This document shows positions 24,063-34,721 of a stretch of 64,000 nt of DNA, one piece after another. The stretch's first letter is position 1; each line of letters begins with the position of its first letter. Below the pieces are notes generated by a model. It had not been told where the DNA came from. It saw only the letters and a list, made by a program, of their open reading frames with translations, and searched no databases. The stretch is taken from NCBI GenBank assembly GCA_023101725.1, contig JALJCO010007852.1, positions 496,001 to 560,000 on the forward strand, in the 5' to 3' direction. Both the position numbers and the translations under genes were made by a program. The DNA comes from Atherinomorus stipes. Its lineage: Eukaryota > Chordata > Actinopteri > Atheriniformes > Atherinidae.

Positions 24063-26910
24063 GTACAGCTCATTAAAAAATGTCAAGTTTCAAGTAGTTC
24101 TTATAAACATCCAGGGCTCATCAGCTCCATTGTCGCAATTACCTGCATGTGACTGCATGCAAAACAAAGACTTCATGAAGATACTACGATTTCCATATTT
24201 GTGAATGATTGCAGTGGTCGTTACATCACAGTATATTGTGCATAACTCACTGTTACCTTTCCAGAGAACTACTGTCTATAAAAAAGAGATTACATAAAAA
24301 GAATGGATGGTATTAATCAGATTCTGAAATGATCAGATCTTTCAAACCTTTAATATTTGATTTATAGAAATGCATCCAAATCAAACTAACTGCATTTAAT
24401 TCATGACAACTAAATCACCCAAATCACCCAACTAGAGCGTTGAAGCTGAGAAATTGTTTCTGACAACAAAGCTTGCACGTAAATTTGTACATATTCCTGA
24501 CAGGATGTGACTGTGTGGATCAGGTAGAGTAGCTGCAGGTACTGTACATCACACAGTGATAAATTTTTCATTACCTGTGTTCCTCAGAAAAGCAGCAAAG
24601 TGACTGTTGCAGTATCTGTTTCTGCACCCAGGGGAGCACTGTTTTGCTCCACAATTCACTCACTTTCATAGATGACTTGGCTCAGTCCTCCTGGGGAAAA
24701 GGAGCACGGAGACACCCTTTGGAGAAAATCCTTGCTTCCTCTCTGTGATTTAAGGGAGTTGTGTGAAGATCAAAGCCTCGGTCCCAGTCCCCGTAGTCTC
24801 CGCTGTTTAGGAGGGGAAAGTCAGGGGTGCTGGGAAATGGATGACCCCAGGGGATCTGCCAACAAGTGCACAGAGGCTCTCAAAAACACACTGTAAAGTG
24901 ACTACACGTCAGTTGTTCTGCTTTCTGTCACCTTCTGTGTGCGGTTGTGTTGTTGTACAGGGGGAATGTGTCAGCTTTAGATGATGTGCACTACAAATAT
25001 CCAAGTGTGTGTGTGTGGGTTGACTGTTGTGTGTGTAATGTGTGCTCAGGGCAAGGAATAGAAAGGTCAGTAAAGGATAACAAGAATTAGGAAGCTTTGC
25101 ATTGTTTTTCACCTCATATAGAAGTTGATCATTAGTTGAAAACTGGAATTCATCAACCTCCAGCATGTCCCCAGTGAGGAAGCCTGTGAAGTTCATCTTA
25201 ATGAACCCCCCCCACCCCCCAATCATGCTGTACAGCCTTTCACAGGGATAGCGAGTAGGAGGCACACATCATGCATGGCAGGAAGCGATGCACTGTTGGT
25301 TATTGATTCTGTGTTGCTTAACAATTCCACGAGAAGCCCAGAGAGCTGATCCCTCTTACCTTGATAGGTGTGTTAATACCATCTGCATGGCGGGTAACCC
25401 CTACCGCCTGTGTGGAGAGCACACACAGACCGCTCCCCTCTTGCCGCCCCCACCCCCTCTCCCAGGGAGCGCTGAGGGGGAGGACCAGCCTTGCTAATTA
25501 ATAATTCACCCCAGGCCAGACTTCCTCCCCAGTGGCTCCACGTGATTACAGCAAGCAGCCAGGAGTCAAGGTTAGTGGTAATGATAGAACGGCACAATAA
25601 CAATAACTAGCTCAGGATTGGCCTTCCCACTGGTGGATAGGAAGGAGTCAAAGACAAGCGAAGAATGAAGCCTTCAGTGGAGCGCACAGAGAGGGAGGTT
25701 TAAGGGTGTGAGTGTGTGTACGGGGGGTGTGAAGAGTGCTGCATAAGGCCCTTTCCAGGGGTTTTTCGAGATAGACCCTCTTAGAAGTATGGTGTAAAAT
25801 TAATGCAGAGGTCTTGGAGAGTAAATATTGAATAAGTGCAGCTCAATGGAGTTGAAAATCAAAAGCACCTCCTCGGGAGATGCTGGCCTCCGAAAACCAT
25901 GTGCTGGTTTGCTGACCTCTGCATTAGCATTATTTTAACAGAGGAGATGGGAGGTATGTTGGGAAAGCAACAGAGTTGGAGCGTTGTAGAGGGGTGTGGG
26001 GTGGGGGGACATGCAGCGAACTCTAAGAAAGAGAAGAGCAAAGTCTGCAGGGCTGGGGTCCTTCTACTCTGCCGAAACCTCGCCATGCACTAACAAAAGA
26101 AAACGCATGAGGAAGAGGAGGTGGAGGAGGAAGAAGGGGGGAGTTACTAGCGGCCAGTAGCCATTAGGAGTGCCAAGGCCCGAGGCCCTGACTGGCAAAC
26201 TCACTGAGTAAAGCCTTGACTCTGTGCACTAACGCAGCCCACACTCTAGATGGGAGACCTGACCCAGGACAGATTTTTGGCAGAGATCTGGATTTAGACG
26301 AAGAGAGCTTGGAAAACTTTAACCCTGGACTTGTAACATTGGATACCAAGCTGTTAAGGATCTCAAAGAGCATGTTATTCCTGCTAATATTTTACTAAAT
26401 CTGTCATGATCGATTACAAAACAGCTACTAAACCGCGAATGTCCAGGGGGCATGTTCTGCATCAGAATGATCAGCCATTATAGGTTTCAAGTTTACCATT
26501 TCCCGTTGTCTGGTCACATTTGGTGCACAGCAGAAGGAAAATTTCCAATTCAGAAGTTGTGCTTTTGTTTGCAGTGGCTCTTCTTTTTTAATTTATAAGT
26601 TGTTCTACCCTTTGCAGAGTTGGATTTCAGGGGTCAGATAGGAAAGACTTTGAAAATAAGTTTAGCAGCTGAATTAAATCTTGGAGGTAAAATGAGACTG
26701 ATGTCAGTTTGTTTATCCCCACAGTGTTACAGCAACACAGCAAACAAATCAAATCTGGCATATTTCACACATTGCAACACTGAAGAGCTTCTTTCCATTT
26801 AGTTACTTGGGAAAGCATTTTGATTTAGAAAATTCCCCGATATAATTTTGCTCATCTTCGTTTCCAGTTTCTACATCTGTAATATTTTAATACAAATGTT
26901 CATTACTGCG
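24063..26910. other. Low-repeat region, no gene seen
   Basis: About 2.8 kb with few recognisable repeats. Short GT/CA-rich stretches occur at 24990-25040 and a purine-rich run at 26100-26140. 25320-25600 is GC-rich with a TAATTAATAATTCA motif and could be regulatory. Open frames up to 118 codons (24909-25265 minus) are crossed by low-complexity and show no domain. Confidence 0.4.
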
Positions 26911-27214
26911 CAGCCAGCATGTCCATGTGGGGCCCATATGGGCAAAATTTTGGCTGCATATGAGGGACTTAAGTGGGTTTGTCCACGGTTTCCATGGTGG
27001 CCACACCTGTGTTTGTCCATATAGCCTATAGGCATGGGCTTGAACTGGGCAAATTTGCAGATCTCCTAGTTTAAGTTACATGGGCCCCATATGTAGAAAC
27101 CCACATGGGAAAAACACAGGTGGGGCCACCATGGAAACCATGGACAATCCCACTTGGGTCCCTCATATGCTGCCAAAATTGAACCCATGTGGGCCCCACA
27201 TGCAATGCTGGCTG
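26911..27214. mobile_element. Palindromic MITE, about 304 bp
   Basis: The two halves are near-complete inverted repeats: CAGCCAGCATGTCCATGTGG at the left against ATGTGGGCCCCACATGCAAT..GCTGGCTG at the right, continuing inward through GCATATGAGGGAC, CCATGGTTTCCATGGTGG and CACCTGTGTTTT. The loop is about 80 bp. No clear target duplication and no coding capacity. RNA from it could fold into a long hairpin. Confidence 0.85.
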
Positions 27215-27892
27215 GAGAGACCAGAGGCCAAAGTTGAGCCATCAAAATGTTGAAAAAACTTTCAAAAGTAATAGAAATTACAGCATTTTTCTGTATAGTA
27301 TGATTCTATCTGTAGACGGGTTTTTCTATGTTCAACCATGCGAATCAACACGGTGTTACAGAAGGTGGAAGGTGGCAATGATTCACCTCCATAACCACAT
27401 CTAAAAAAGATAAGCTATTTTTTTTTCTGAACTGAAATTAAAGACAAACGCTCACATTTGGCATAAGTAATAATAAAAAAAACAAAGTTCGAAAAGGAGT
27501 TTTGGAAGAAGTTTAGAAAAACTTATCAGGTCCAAAACCTTAGTCAGGTCCAAAACCCTTTAGTCAGACACAACCTACATTTAACATTCACTGAAATGTA
27601 ACAAAATTTCTTGACAAAATACACCATACTTAATAAGAACAAAACCCTCAAAAGGATATAGTCCACAATAAAAGTATATTTATTATTAATCATATTCAAT
27701 AATACTCAATAATAACTTTCTCCTTTTGTAAATCACAATATAACAAAGTTTTCACTTGAAATAATCATAATCCTCATTATCACTATATAATCCGTCATGA
27801 TATTCAATAATAATCATAATATCTCTTAATCTCTTTGTAAATCACAATGCATAACATAATACTTAGTGATACTATGATTGGGGGAGTGAATA
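27215..27892. other. AT-rich DNA, no gene seen
   Basis: Contains loosely repeated AATAATCATA motifs (27680-27870) and nothing coding. Confidence 0.5.
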
Positions 27893-28060
27893 GCCCACAA
27901 CATTGGTAATGTTGTGGGCCTTGGCGCGGAGGACCCAGGTCCAAGTCCCCATCACGCCACCCAGGCAAACCACTGTGGACCGCTGAGCAAGGTCCTCAAC
28001 CCCCACCAACTACGTACCCCCACCTGTGGCCTGCAGGAGTTGGATATTAGGCGGCGTTGG
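27893..28060 (+). mobile_element. SINE-like sequence with a pol III B-box-like motif
   Basis: A 12-bp perfect stem with a GGT loop (27893-27919, GCCCACAACATT/AATGTTGTGGGC) precedes AGGTCCAAGTCCCC, a B-box-like motif, and GCTGAGCAAGGTCCTCAACC, typical of fish tRNA-derived SINEs. The A box is not clear. Ends and target duplication were not found. Confidence 0.4.
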
Positions 28061-28810
28061 ACATCCGATGGGCGTGGACAGTTAGTGAGGTTAGGGTTAG
28101 GGCTTAAGGATAGGGGGAAGGGTTATAATAGACGGCTTAAAATGGTAATGTGGGCAGAGTTGGACATCCAAGCCGCAGGCGGGACCCTCTCCCACCAATT
28201 TGTTTAAATGTTCCTTTAGTTTGACATGTTTTTATTTTATAATTGCAGCTGTTCCATAACTGAACACCTTTAGAAGAAATGCAATGGGAGTTTGGCATTC
28301 GTTCTTATAGCGGGTTTATTGACTATATGTTCCTCTCAGACAGAATTTGCTCTCTTTCAATTGGAAAAGCTTTTGGATACGAATTGCACTTGTTTGTTTT
28401 TTACTCTGTCATTTGCGGGTAACTGCAATTAACTTGTGTAAATGTTCATGTGATAAAATGCAGGGTAGGGGATCCTGGAAAAATGGTTCGAGCAAACTAC
28501 AGTACATTTGAAAAAACACACCTGTCCGAAACCACGCCTCCAGAGCACATGAACGTGTGTGCTGATGGTTGTCTGTGAACATAACCAAGAACAGCCGAGT
28601 GGATAGCTTGTTAGCTTGCTAGTGAACAGCTGAGAAACCACGTTTCCAAACATCATAATTGGCTCATCTCCAATTCCTTCATGGTGTAAAACATCCACGC
28701 TGCAAATATCAACACCTCCATCACTTGATCCACATCTGTTTTATTTCTTTTCGGTGGATTTTAAGGGCAAACAGCTACACAGATAACAGTAGCGAGCAAC
28801 ATGTTTTGTC

Positions 28811-29028
28811 CAGTCTTTCAATTCCGGTCCTCAGGACCCACTGCCTTGCATGCTTTGATGTGTTCCTACTTCAACACACAACACACATGATTCAGATGAA
28901 TGAACTTCCTTATCAAGTTCTTTGCAGTGTGTCAACAAGCCATTCATTTTATTCAGGTGTGTGAAAGCAGGGTTGCCTAGAAGATATGCAGAGCAGTGGG
29001 TCCTGAGGACTGGGATTGAGAAACACAG
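28811..29028. mobile_element. MITE with GGTCCTCAGGACC palindromic ends
   Basis: The left end TCAATTCCGGTCCTCAGGAC mirrors the right end GTCCTGAGGACTGGGATTGA; CCCACTGCC/CAGTGGG continues the inverted repeat. About 218 bp, nested in the loop of the 28.5-29.8 kb inverted repeat. This end sequence is familiar from teleost MITEs. Confidence 0.7.
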
Positions 29029-29044
29029 TGTACTGGTGTACACG

Positions 29045-29240
29045 AGCTGTGTTTGAAATCACTCCCTATCACGGATGTAGTGCACTATATAGTGAGCACG
29101 CTACTTTGTAGTGTTGTTCGAATTCTGTTCACTACTTTTCGTCCACTACATCGTCCACTATAAAATACCCACAGTGCACCGCGAATGTAAGTGTACAAGC
29201 GATGTACCCTACATTGTACTCCTGTATACCACAATGCAAT
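29045..29240. mobile_element. MITE-like repeat with CACTATATAGTG
   Basis: AAATCACTCCCTATCACGG, then TAGTGCACTATATAGTGAGC and repeated CACTAC/GTAGTG words. The pattern is that of a short palindromic fish repeat; boundaries are approximate. Confidence 0.45.
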
Positions 29241-29416
29241 GCAGCCGTGTTTTGTGATCGCAGAAGAAGAAAAATGGTTCCAGCCCACACCATACGAATA
29301 AATTATTATGGTCTAAAACCAAGTGTTTCAGTTTCAGTGTCTAACCCCTGTACTATGAGTGCTTCGAGTGCCTTTATGTCTTGTCTCTGTCCCTTCCCTC
29401 TCCCCGTTCCCCACGT

Positions 29417-29452
29417 CCCCCCCCCCCCCCCCCGTCCCCCCCCCGTGTGCCG
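29417..29452. repeat. Poly-C tract
   Basis: Two long C runs separated by GT. Long mononucleotide tracts are error-prone in sequencing. Confidence 0.9.
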
Positions 29453-29820
29453 CTCACTGTAAACAAATATAATATAAATATAGCTAACGGACTACTTACT
29501 GCTGCTGTGCCAAAAAACCCAAAACAACAGATAAGGGTTAAGTCTTGGAGGCGTTGACGTTTGCAGTGTGGACTTTTTACACCACAGAAGGAGTTGGAGG
29601 TGAGTGGATTAAAGCTTTTAGAAACGTGGTTCTTCACCTGTTTACTGTCAAGCTAACAAGCTATCCACTCTGTTATCGTTAACCTGCTCATAAAACATTG
29701 GCGCACACGTCTCTGCGCTCTGAAGGTGTGGTTTCAGGTGATGTGTGCCTCAATTGGGTTTAGGTGTGCCTGGAACACCTCCCCAGGCCTAAAATACTGG
29801 CACATGTCAAAAACGCTTTA

Positions 29821-29948
29821 GCTTGTTACAGACTCCGTGAGAAGCAAGAATTTTGTTCATGCCCATGAGGCTGCAAGAACAAGATAAAAATTAGTTTTCG
29901 TCAAGTCATTTCATACTCCACAAGAAGCTCTGCAACCGGGCGCATGCG
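29821..29948 (+). repeat. Dispersed repeat, inverted copy at 56294-56420
   Basis: GCTTGTTACAGACTCCGTGAG through TTTTCGTCAAGTCATTTCAT to CTGCAACCGGGCGCATGCG matches the reverse complement of 56294-56420 nearly throughout. Confidence 0.8.
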
Positions 29949-30004
29949 GGGGAGAAGGGAGGGGGGTGACTATGTTCACCCAGTGATTATACATTTACAA
30001 TAAA

Positions 30005-30410
30005 CTTTGTCCGTGTTGTACATCCAGTAAAATGGCGGAGACAGGCAGCCACTATAGACATCATCTGCAGCAAAAACTCCTTCATTTCATCAATGCTTTA
30101 AGTAGAATGAATGAACGAACGAGTCTTTGCTGGTTAGGTTTTGAAATTGTGTTTTTGTTGTTGTTGGGTAGAGAGCTGCTCTTCTAGCTGTCTACGGAAG
30201 CGCACATCATGATTGTGTGGCCCTGAAAAGAGTGTAGAACACCCTGATAACTAACGGAAACTAAATCTGGAGTCACAGGACAATAGTCTTGTTTGTTTGT
30301 TCATTCTACTTACAGTATTGGAAAAGTAAGGAGTTTTACTGCAGATAATGTCTTATGTAGTGGCTGCCTCATTCCGCTGTTATACTGGATGTACACCGAA
30401 GAGAACACAC
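30005..30410. mobile_element. Short inverted-repeat element, arms about 120 bp
   Basis: The left arm 30005-30125 (GTACATCCAGTAAAATGGCGG, GGCAGCCACTATAGACATC, CTGCAGCAAAAACTCCTT, AAGTAGAATGAATGAACG) is mirrored by 30290-30410. The loop is about 165 bp. It is a non-autonomous foldback or MITE of unknown class. Confidence 0.75.
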
Positions 30411-32400
30411 GTAATTTTCGAAGGATAAAGTGATGCAGAAATTTTACTGGTGAGTAAATGCACGTATATTCTCTAGAAATAAGGTCCAGGTCCAGTATGT
30501 GACAATTGTGATCATTGTCTTATTTTCAGTTTTTTTTGCTATTTTTATTGTTTTCTTATTCATATAAATGTGTATGCCTGAATTTTATTTTGAATTTTTT
30601 ATGTACAGCACTTTTTGTGTGTCTAATTTCCAACACAGAAGTGAAATGCCTGACTATACTGAACCAACAAAGCGCTCCTTGTGTGGGTACTCCTATTTTA
30701 TGATGTTGCCCTGGAAACAACTTCACAATTTGATCTCAACGTGGTGCCATAGCTATTTACTTTACAGTACCCAACTCTTGGGATGATTAACCGGCCACTG
30801 CCAGAGAACCTCAAGAGAACCTCAAGGTCGATGAGGGTGGATAAAAGCAGATCAGATAAATAAGATAGTCCAAGACTGTATAGACATTTAAAAACTAAAA
30901 AAAAGAACCTTAAAATTGATTCTGAAATGCACGGGGAGCAATTGCAGTGATTTTAAAACTGGTTTAACTTTTTTCAGCTATTTTCAAATGATTCATTGAA
31001 TTGAACTGAATTGATGTGTGATTGTCTTGCTCTTGTTTGTAGATGTGATCTCTTTGACCATTGGGATACAATACATACTGTATGTATAGTCTCACCAGGA
31101 ACTTGCATTGTTTCTGGAAATTCATACTGAGTTCTGAGACCATTACTTGCAGTTAGATTTCAGTAAAACTTGTGCTACCAAAGTTTTTCATAGATGGAGT
31201 TGTTCCCTCTCCAATTCTGCAGAAACCTTTGGGAGAACTTGCAGACTGCGTGTCCTATTAGCGGTCATGGGAAGTATACTGATCATGTCTCTGCATCCTT
31301 TCTCCTAAAAGGGAATAGTGTCAAGCAAATCATTTCAATTATCAGAGCGCCTGTGGATTTGCACTATAAAGAGCAGCATGTACAACGAGTCTATGAGTTT
31401 CATCAACACAGAGGGTGGTCCTTAACCGTTGCTGGTCGTTTAACTCGCACTCAGTAGCAGCCATGTTTTAATCCACCAGTGAAGGGGAGTTCCCTTAAAA
31501 CAGATGAAAGACAAGATATGCAAGAGTCTTTAAAATTTCATGTCAGACTTATAGACTTAGGCCTTTTCTTTCATGTATTAATAAGCTCAGTGAACATCTG
31601 AGCTGAGAGATTATGGACTGAAATCAGCCTAAATATGAATAAGTCAGCTTGTGTTAATGTGATTTGGCTCTGTGCTTTTCATCTTCTTAAGTGTCAGAGC
31701 GGAGAGGGAGGGAATCATTATTTGGATCGGGTGATGAGGCCCTGTTATTCCCAAAAAACTCCTCTCTGACTCCTGCCACAAGGGCTCCAGCATTCAGATC
31801 AGATCTTTTTGTATTCTGCAGAAATCTTGTTGATTAATTTCTGTCGGTCAGCAGGGGATTTTAGCCAGAAAGTTCAGACCACCAGTGGAGAGAGCAGAAC
31901 AAGTCAAAACTACTTATTTTTACTCTTTATTTACTGAGGGAGGAAAACTATTGCTGAATATGCAAAGTTGTTTTCAACATCTTTCTTTTGCACCCTGGGT
32001 GCTGCGTGGTAACACCTAACCCGACCAGTTAACACACAACAGTTTAGTAATTACTGTCAATTATAGTGTAATGTTAAAGTTTTCCATTCGGTCACAATAC
32101 TGTCTGGACCCAGTTTGAGTCAAAGATTTTCAAAGTTAAACCTTTTACACGTAAGCCCCTTTCAGACTTGTACTGGGTAGCTGTAATAGTGCAGACTTTG
32201 TCCTTTATACCATTTGCATTCAGACATGCGTTCGACTCGTGTTACCTCAGAGATGTAGTGGACACGTACTGGCTGGCCTCCATGTCATGAGAGCAGAAAT
32301 GTCATTTTGGCTGAACGCACTAGATTTTGTCTCTGAAGATATAAGCAGAGAATGGACCAAGTTCATTGATTAACTCAATTAACTGGCTAATTTAATGAAA
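30411..32400. other. No gene seen
   Basis: About 2 kb of mixed DNA. 31190-31460 is open in one plus frame (87 codons) and compositionally balanced, but shows no domain or splice structure. No recognisable repeats apart from short A/T runs. Confidence 0.45.
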
Positions 32401-32414
32401 GAACAAATGAAGGA

Positions 32415-32813
32415 GGTTGCACGGTTGTGTGGTGGTTAGCACTGCAGCCTCACAGTAAGAAGGTATCAAGTTCGATTCCTGGTTGGGGAGGGGGTTCGAA
32501 CAATTCCAACAGTGGCCTTCCTGTGTGGAGTTTGCATGTTCTCCCCGTGTATGCGTGGGTTCTCTCCGGGTACTCCGGCTTCCTCCCACCGTCCAAAGAC
32601 ATGCATGTTTGGTTAATTGGTCACTCTAAATTGTCCTTAGGTATGAATGTGAGACTGAGTGGTTGTCTGTCTCTTTGTGTTGGACCTGCGACAGACTGGA
32701 AACCTGTCCAGGGTGTACCCTGCCTCTTGCCTGATAATAGCTGGGATAGACTCCAGTGACCCCTGTGACCCTGAACTGAATAAGCGGTATAGAAATTGAC
32801 ATAACTGACTGAT
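32415..32813 (+). mobile_element. tRNA-derived SINE with perfect 14-bp target duplication
   Basis: Flanked by GAACAAATGAAGGA at 32401-32414 and 32814-32827, the mark of LINE-driven retroposition. The 5' head has an A-box-like TGGTTAGCACTG and a B-box AGTTCGATTCC (32468-32479). The body includes TTTGCATGTTCTCCCCGTG, CCAAAGACATGCATG and GGGTGTACCCTGCCTC. The 3' end is ..AAGCGGTATAGAAATTGACA. Transcription would be by RNA polymerase III from the internal boxes. Fragments of the same body occur at 10228, 16410 and 55420. Confidence 0.85.
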
Positions 32814-33077
32814 GAACAAATGAAGGAATGTTGTCTAATCTGAACACAAATTCACACCCACAGAATGATGTAACTTTATTTTCCACTTACCCTCATGCTG
32901 AGCAAGACTCTGGAACACTTTTTTAATATCTCAAATGCAGCCAGCGATCGGGAAGGCTTCTCTTTTTCCCCCAACTTTCATATAATGGAGTTTGCCGGGG
33001 TACGAGCCAAAAAGGTCAATAAAAGTCCACAAAAACTCGTCAATATTCCTCCATACTGCTCGTCCAATGTAATCTAA

Positions 33078-33561
33078 TGCCCCTTTTCCACCATCCCTTT
33101 TCTGCTCAACTTACCTCATCTCGCCTCAGTTATTGGGCTTTTCCACTGGGGGGTTTCCGAGCTGAGGTGATACTGTTTCTGTACCTCCTCTGGCGAGGTT
33201 CTGAGCGTGCTGAAGGAAGCTATGTCTGACGTCATCTCACTGCATGCCACCTATTGGCCAAGGGGTTAGCCAATCAGATGTCAGTGTCAGAGAGTGACAT
33301 CATTAAATGAGTGACAGTTCACACTCCCTACCAGTAAGTGGCAGTAATGCAACTCATGAATTGTTAGCCAGCCGCCGGTAAAAACAGCAACAGAAGAAGA
33401 AGACAAGCAGAAGGAATCCAGGAGGAAGGAATGATATCAGTATTTGCACTGCTTTTGGAGGCACTCATGTGGTGTGGTAGCAAGTTTGCCTTTCAACTCA
33501 AAGGTTGTGGGTTCAAATTCCCTTTCTGCCAAACAATTTTTTTTTTTCCACGATCTTGTTG

Positions 33562-33642
<81 letters not shown>

Positions 33643-34291
33643 CATAGATACATAGATAGATGGATGGATTCAGATTCTGCTTATTATGGTTGTTGCCTCT
33701 TGGCCAGGACTCCTTAGTAAAAGAGGTTTTTAATCTCAATGGGACTTTTCCTGGTTAAATAAATAAATAAAAAGATTCAGATTCGGAAGACTTTATTGCA
33801 TGCATGCAGATACATAGATAGATTGATATGAGCTTGTGAGGGAGTGATTTCAGATTTGCATCAAGATAATAGAGAAAAAAAATAATTTCATTCGGTTGAA
33901 AAGGGATTTGAACTAGGGATCTCCAGGTTATAAGGCAAGATTGCTACCACCTGCACCACATGAATTCATCTTCAACTGGTGTCACTGATGATCTGATTCA
34001 TTCCTTCCCATGTTACTTTCTCCTCATCCTTCTTCTTGTCTTTTCCCTCTGTTGTTTTTACTGGGGGCTACTAACAATTAATGAGGTGCGTTACCACCAC
34101 CTACTGGTAGGGAGTGTGAACTGTTGCTGCTGTTTTTTGCGTTGCAGAATCTAGTACGTGGCAGCGGCTTCATTCTTACCCCGCCCACTTGTGGTTGGGG
34201 TCATGGATTGTAATTGAAAAGCTACCAAGCCAAGTTGAATTGAGTTGAGTTTAGGTGAGATGAGCTGACCTGCACTAGTGGAAAAGGCCCA
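33078..34291. mobile_element. Foldback element with a tRNA-like sequence in each arm
   Basis: Arms of about 460 bp (33078-33540 and 33885-34291) are diverged inverted repeats: CCCTTTTCCAC/GTGGAAAAGG at the tips, ACAGTTCACACTCCCTACCAGTA mirrored at 34100, and tRNA-like GGTAGCAA..TTGCC..GGGTTCAAATTCCC (33460-33520) mirrored at 33895-33950. The loop has a GATA array and a LINE-like 3' tail. The insertion sits between TAA (33075-33077) and TTA (34292-34294), near the 3-bp TWA target of PIF/Harbinger; the uninterrupted site is seen at about 43190-43200. There is no transposase. Confidence 0.75.
33561..33669. repeat. (GATA)n microsatellite
   Basis: About 24 GATA units with a few CATA/GATG variants, followed by TTGTTGCCTCTTGGCCAGGAC..GGTTAAATAAATAAATAAA, which resembles the 3' end of a fish non-LTR retroelement. 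Confidence 0.95.
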
Positions 34292-34721
34292 TTAGTGTCC
34301 TGAGTGGGTAGCATCCAGAATTTACTCGAAGCAACGTCATTTAGTACATTTTTAGAGCCTAAACAGTACTACATTGCATCTCTAGCAAGCACGCAGATGC
34401 ATATTCATGAAACTACGAAAGCCACGGTAGACGAGATCACACGTTCTCTTTTTCTTTCTTTCTTTGTTTTAAATCAATATCCAACCCCTCTTGGACCCTC
34501 TTGTGTCTGTCCATGTTTGTCTGCAGCTCTGGCACTCTTGGCACAATGTAAACAGCGAATTTCTTCTTCTACGCTTGCATTATCGGCAAAGTAGGGTCTG
34601 AACACCGAGGCTTCTGTAGTTCCGGAACACGCATATGCGTGCTTCGTGAAAGTAAGATGTACTCCTGTTTAGGCTCTAAAAATATACTAAATTATGTTGA
34701 TTCAAGTTCCTATTCCTTTAA

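Larger units (their letters stand above)
28505..29755. mobile_element. Inverted-repeat element with nested MITEs
   Basis: Left arm 28505-28785 and right arm 29495-29755 are diverged reverse complements. Shared blocks include GAGTGGATAGCTTGTTAGCTTG, GTGGTTT..CACGTTTC, GGTGTAAAA..TCCAC..CTGCAAA and AAACCAC.CC. The loop contains two further MITE-like elements and a poly-C tract. There is no transposase. Outer ends are too diverged to define a target duplication. Confidence 0.7.
32850..34717. mobile_element. TTAA-flanked inverted-repeat element, copy 2, split by an insertion
   Basis: Left part 32850-33074 matches the left arm of the complete copy at 42959 (ACACCCACAGAATGATG, CTCATGCTGAGCAAGACT, TCCTCCATACTGCTCGTCC). 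After the inserted element the match resumes at 34295 (GTGTCCTGAGTGGGTAGC). Its loop (34420-34640) is the reverse complement of copy 1's loop, so it sits in the opposite orientation. The right arm has an internal deletion; the right end CCTATTCCT abuts TTAA. Confidence 0.85.

Noticed and set aside
28085..28115. Telomere-like TTAGGGTTAGGG
   Set aside because: Only two units inside a SINE-like region; far too short for an interstitial telomere array.
33455..33530. Possible tRNA gene
   Set aside because: The B box is good but stems do not pair, and an inverted partner at 33895-33960 shows it belongs to a foldback repeat.
33437..33739. 100-codon minus ORF rich in IYLS
   Set aside because: Translation of the (GATA)n microsatellite. 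The same applies to 58409-58663 and 63021-63362.
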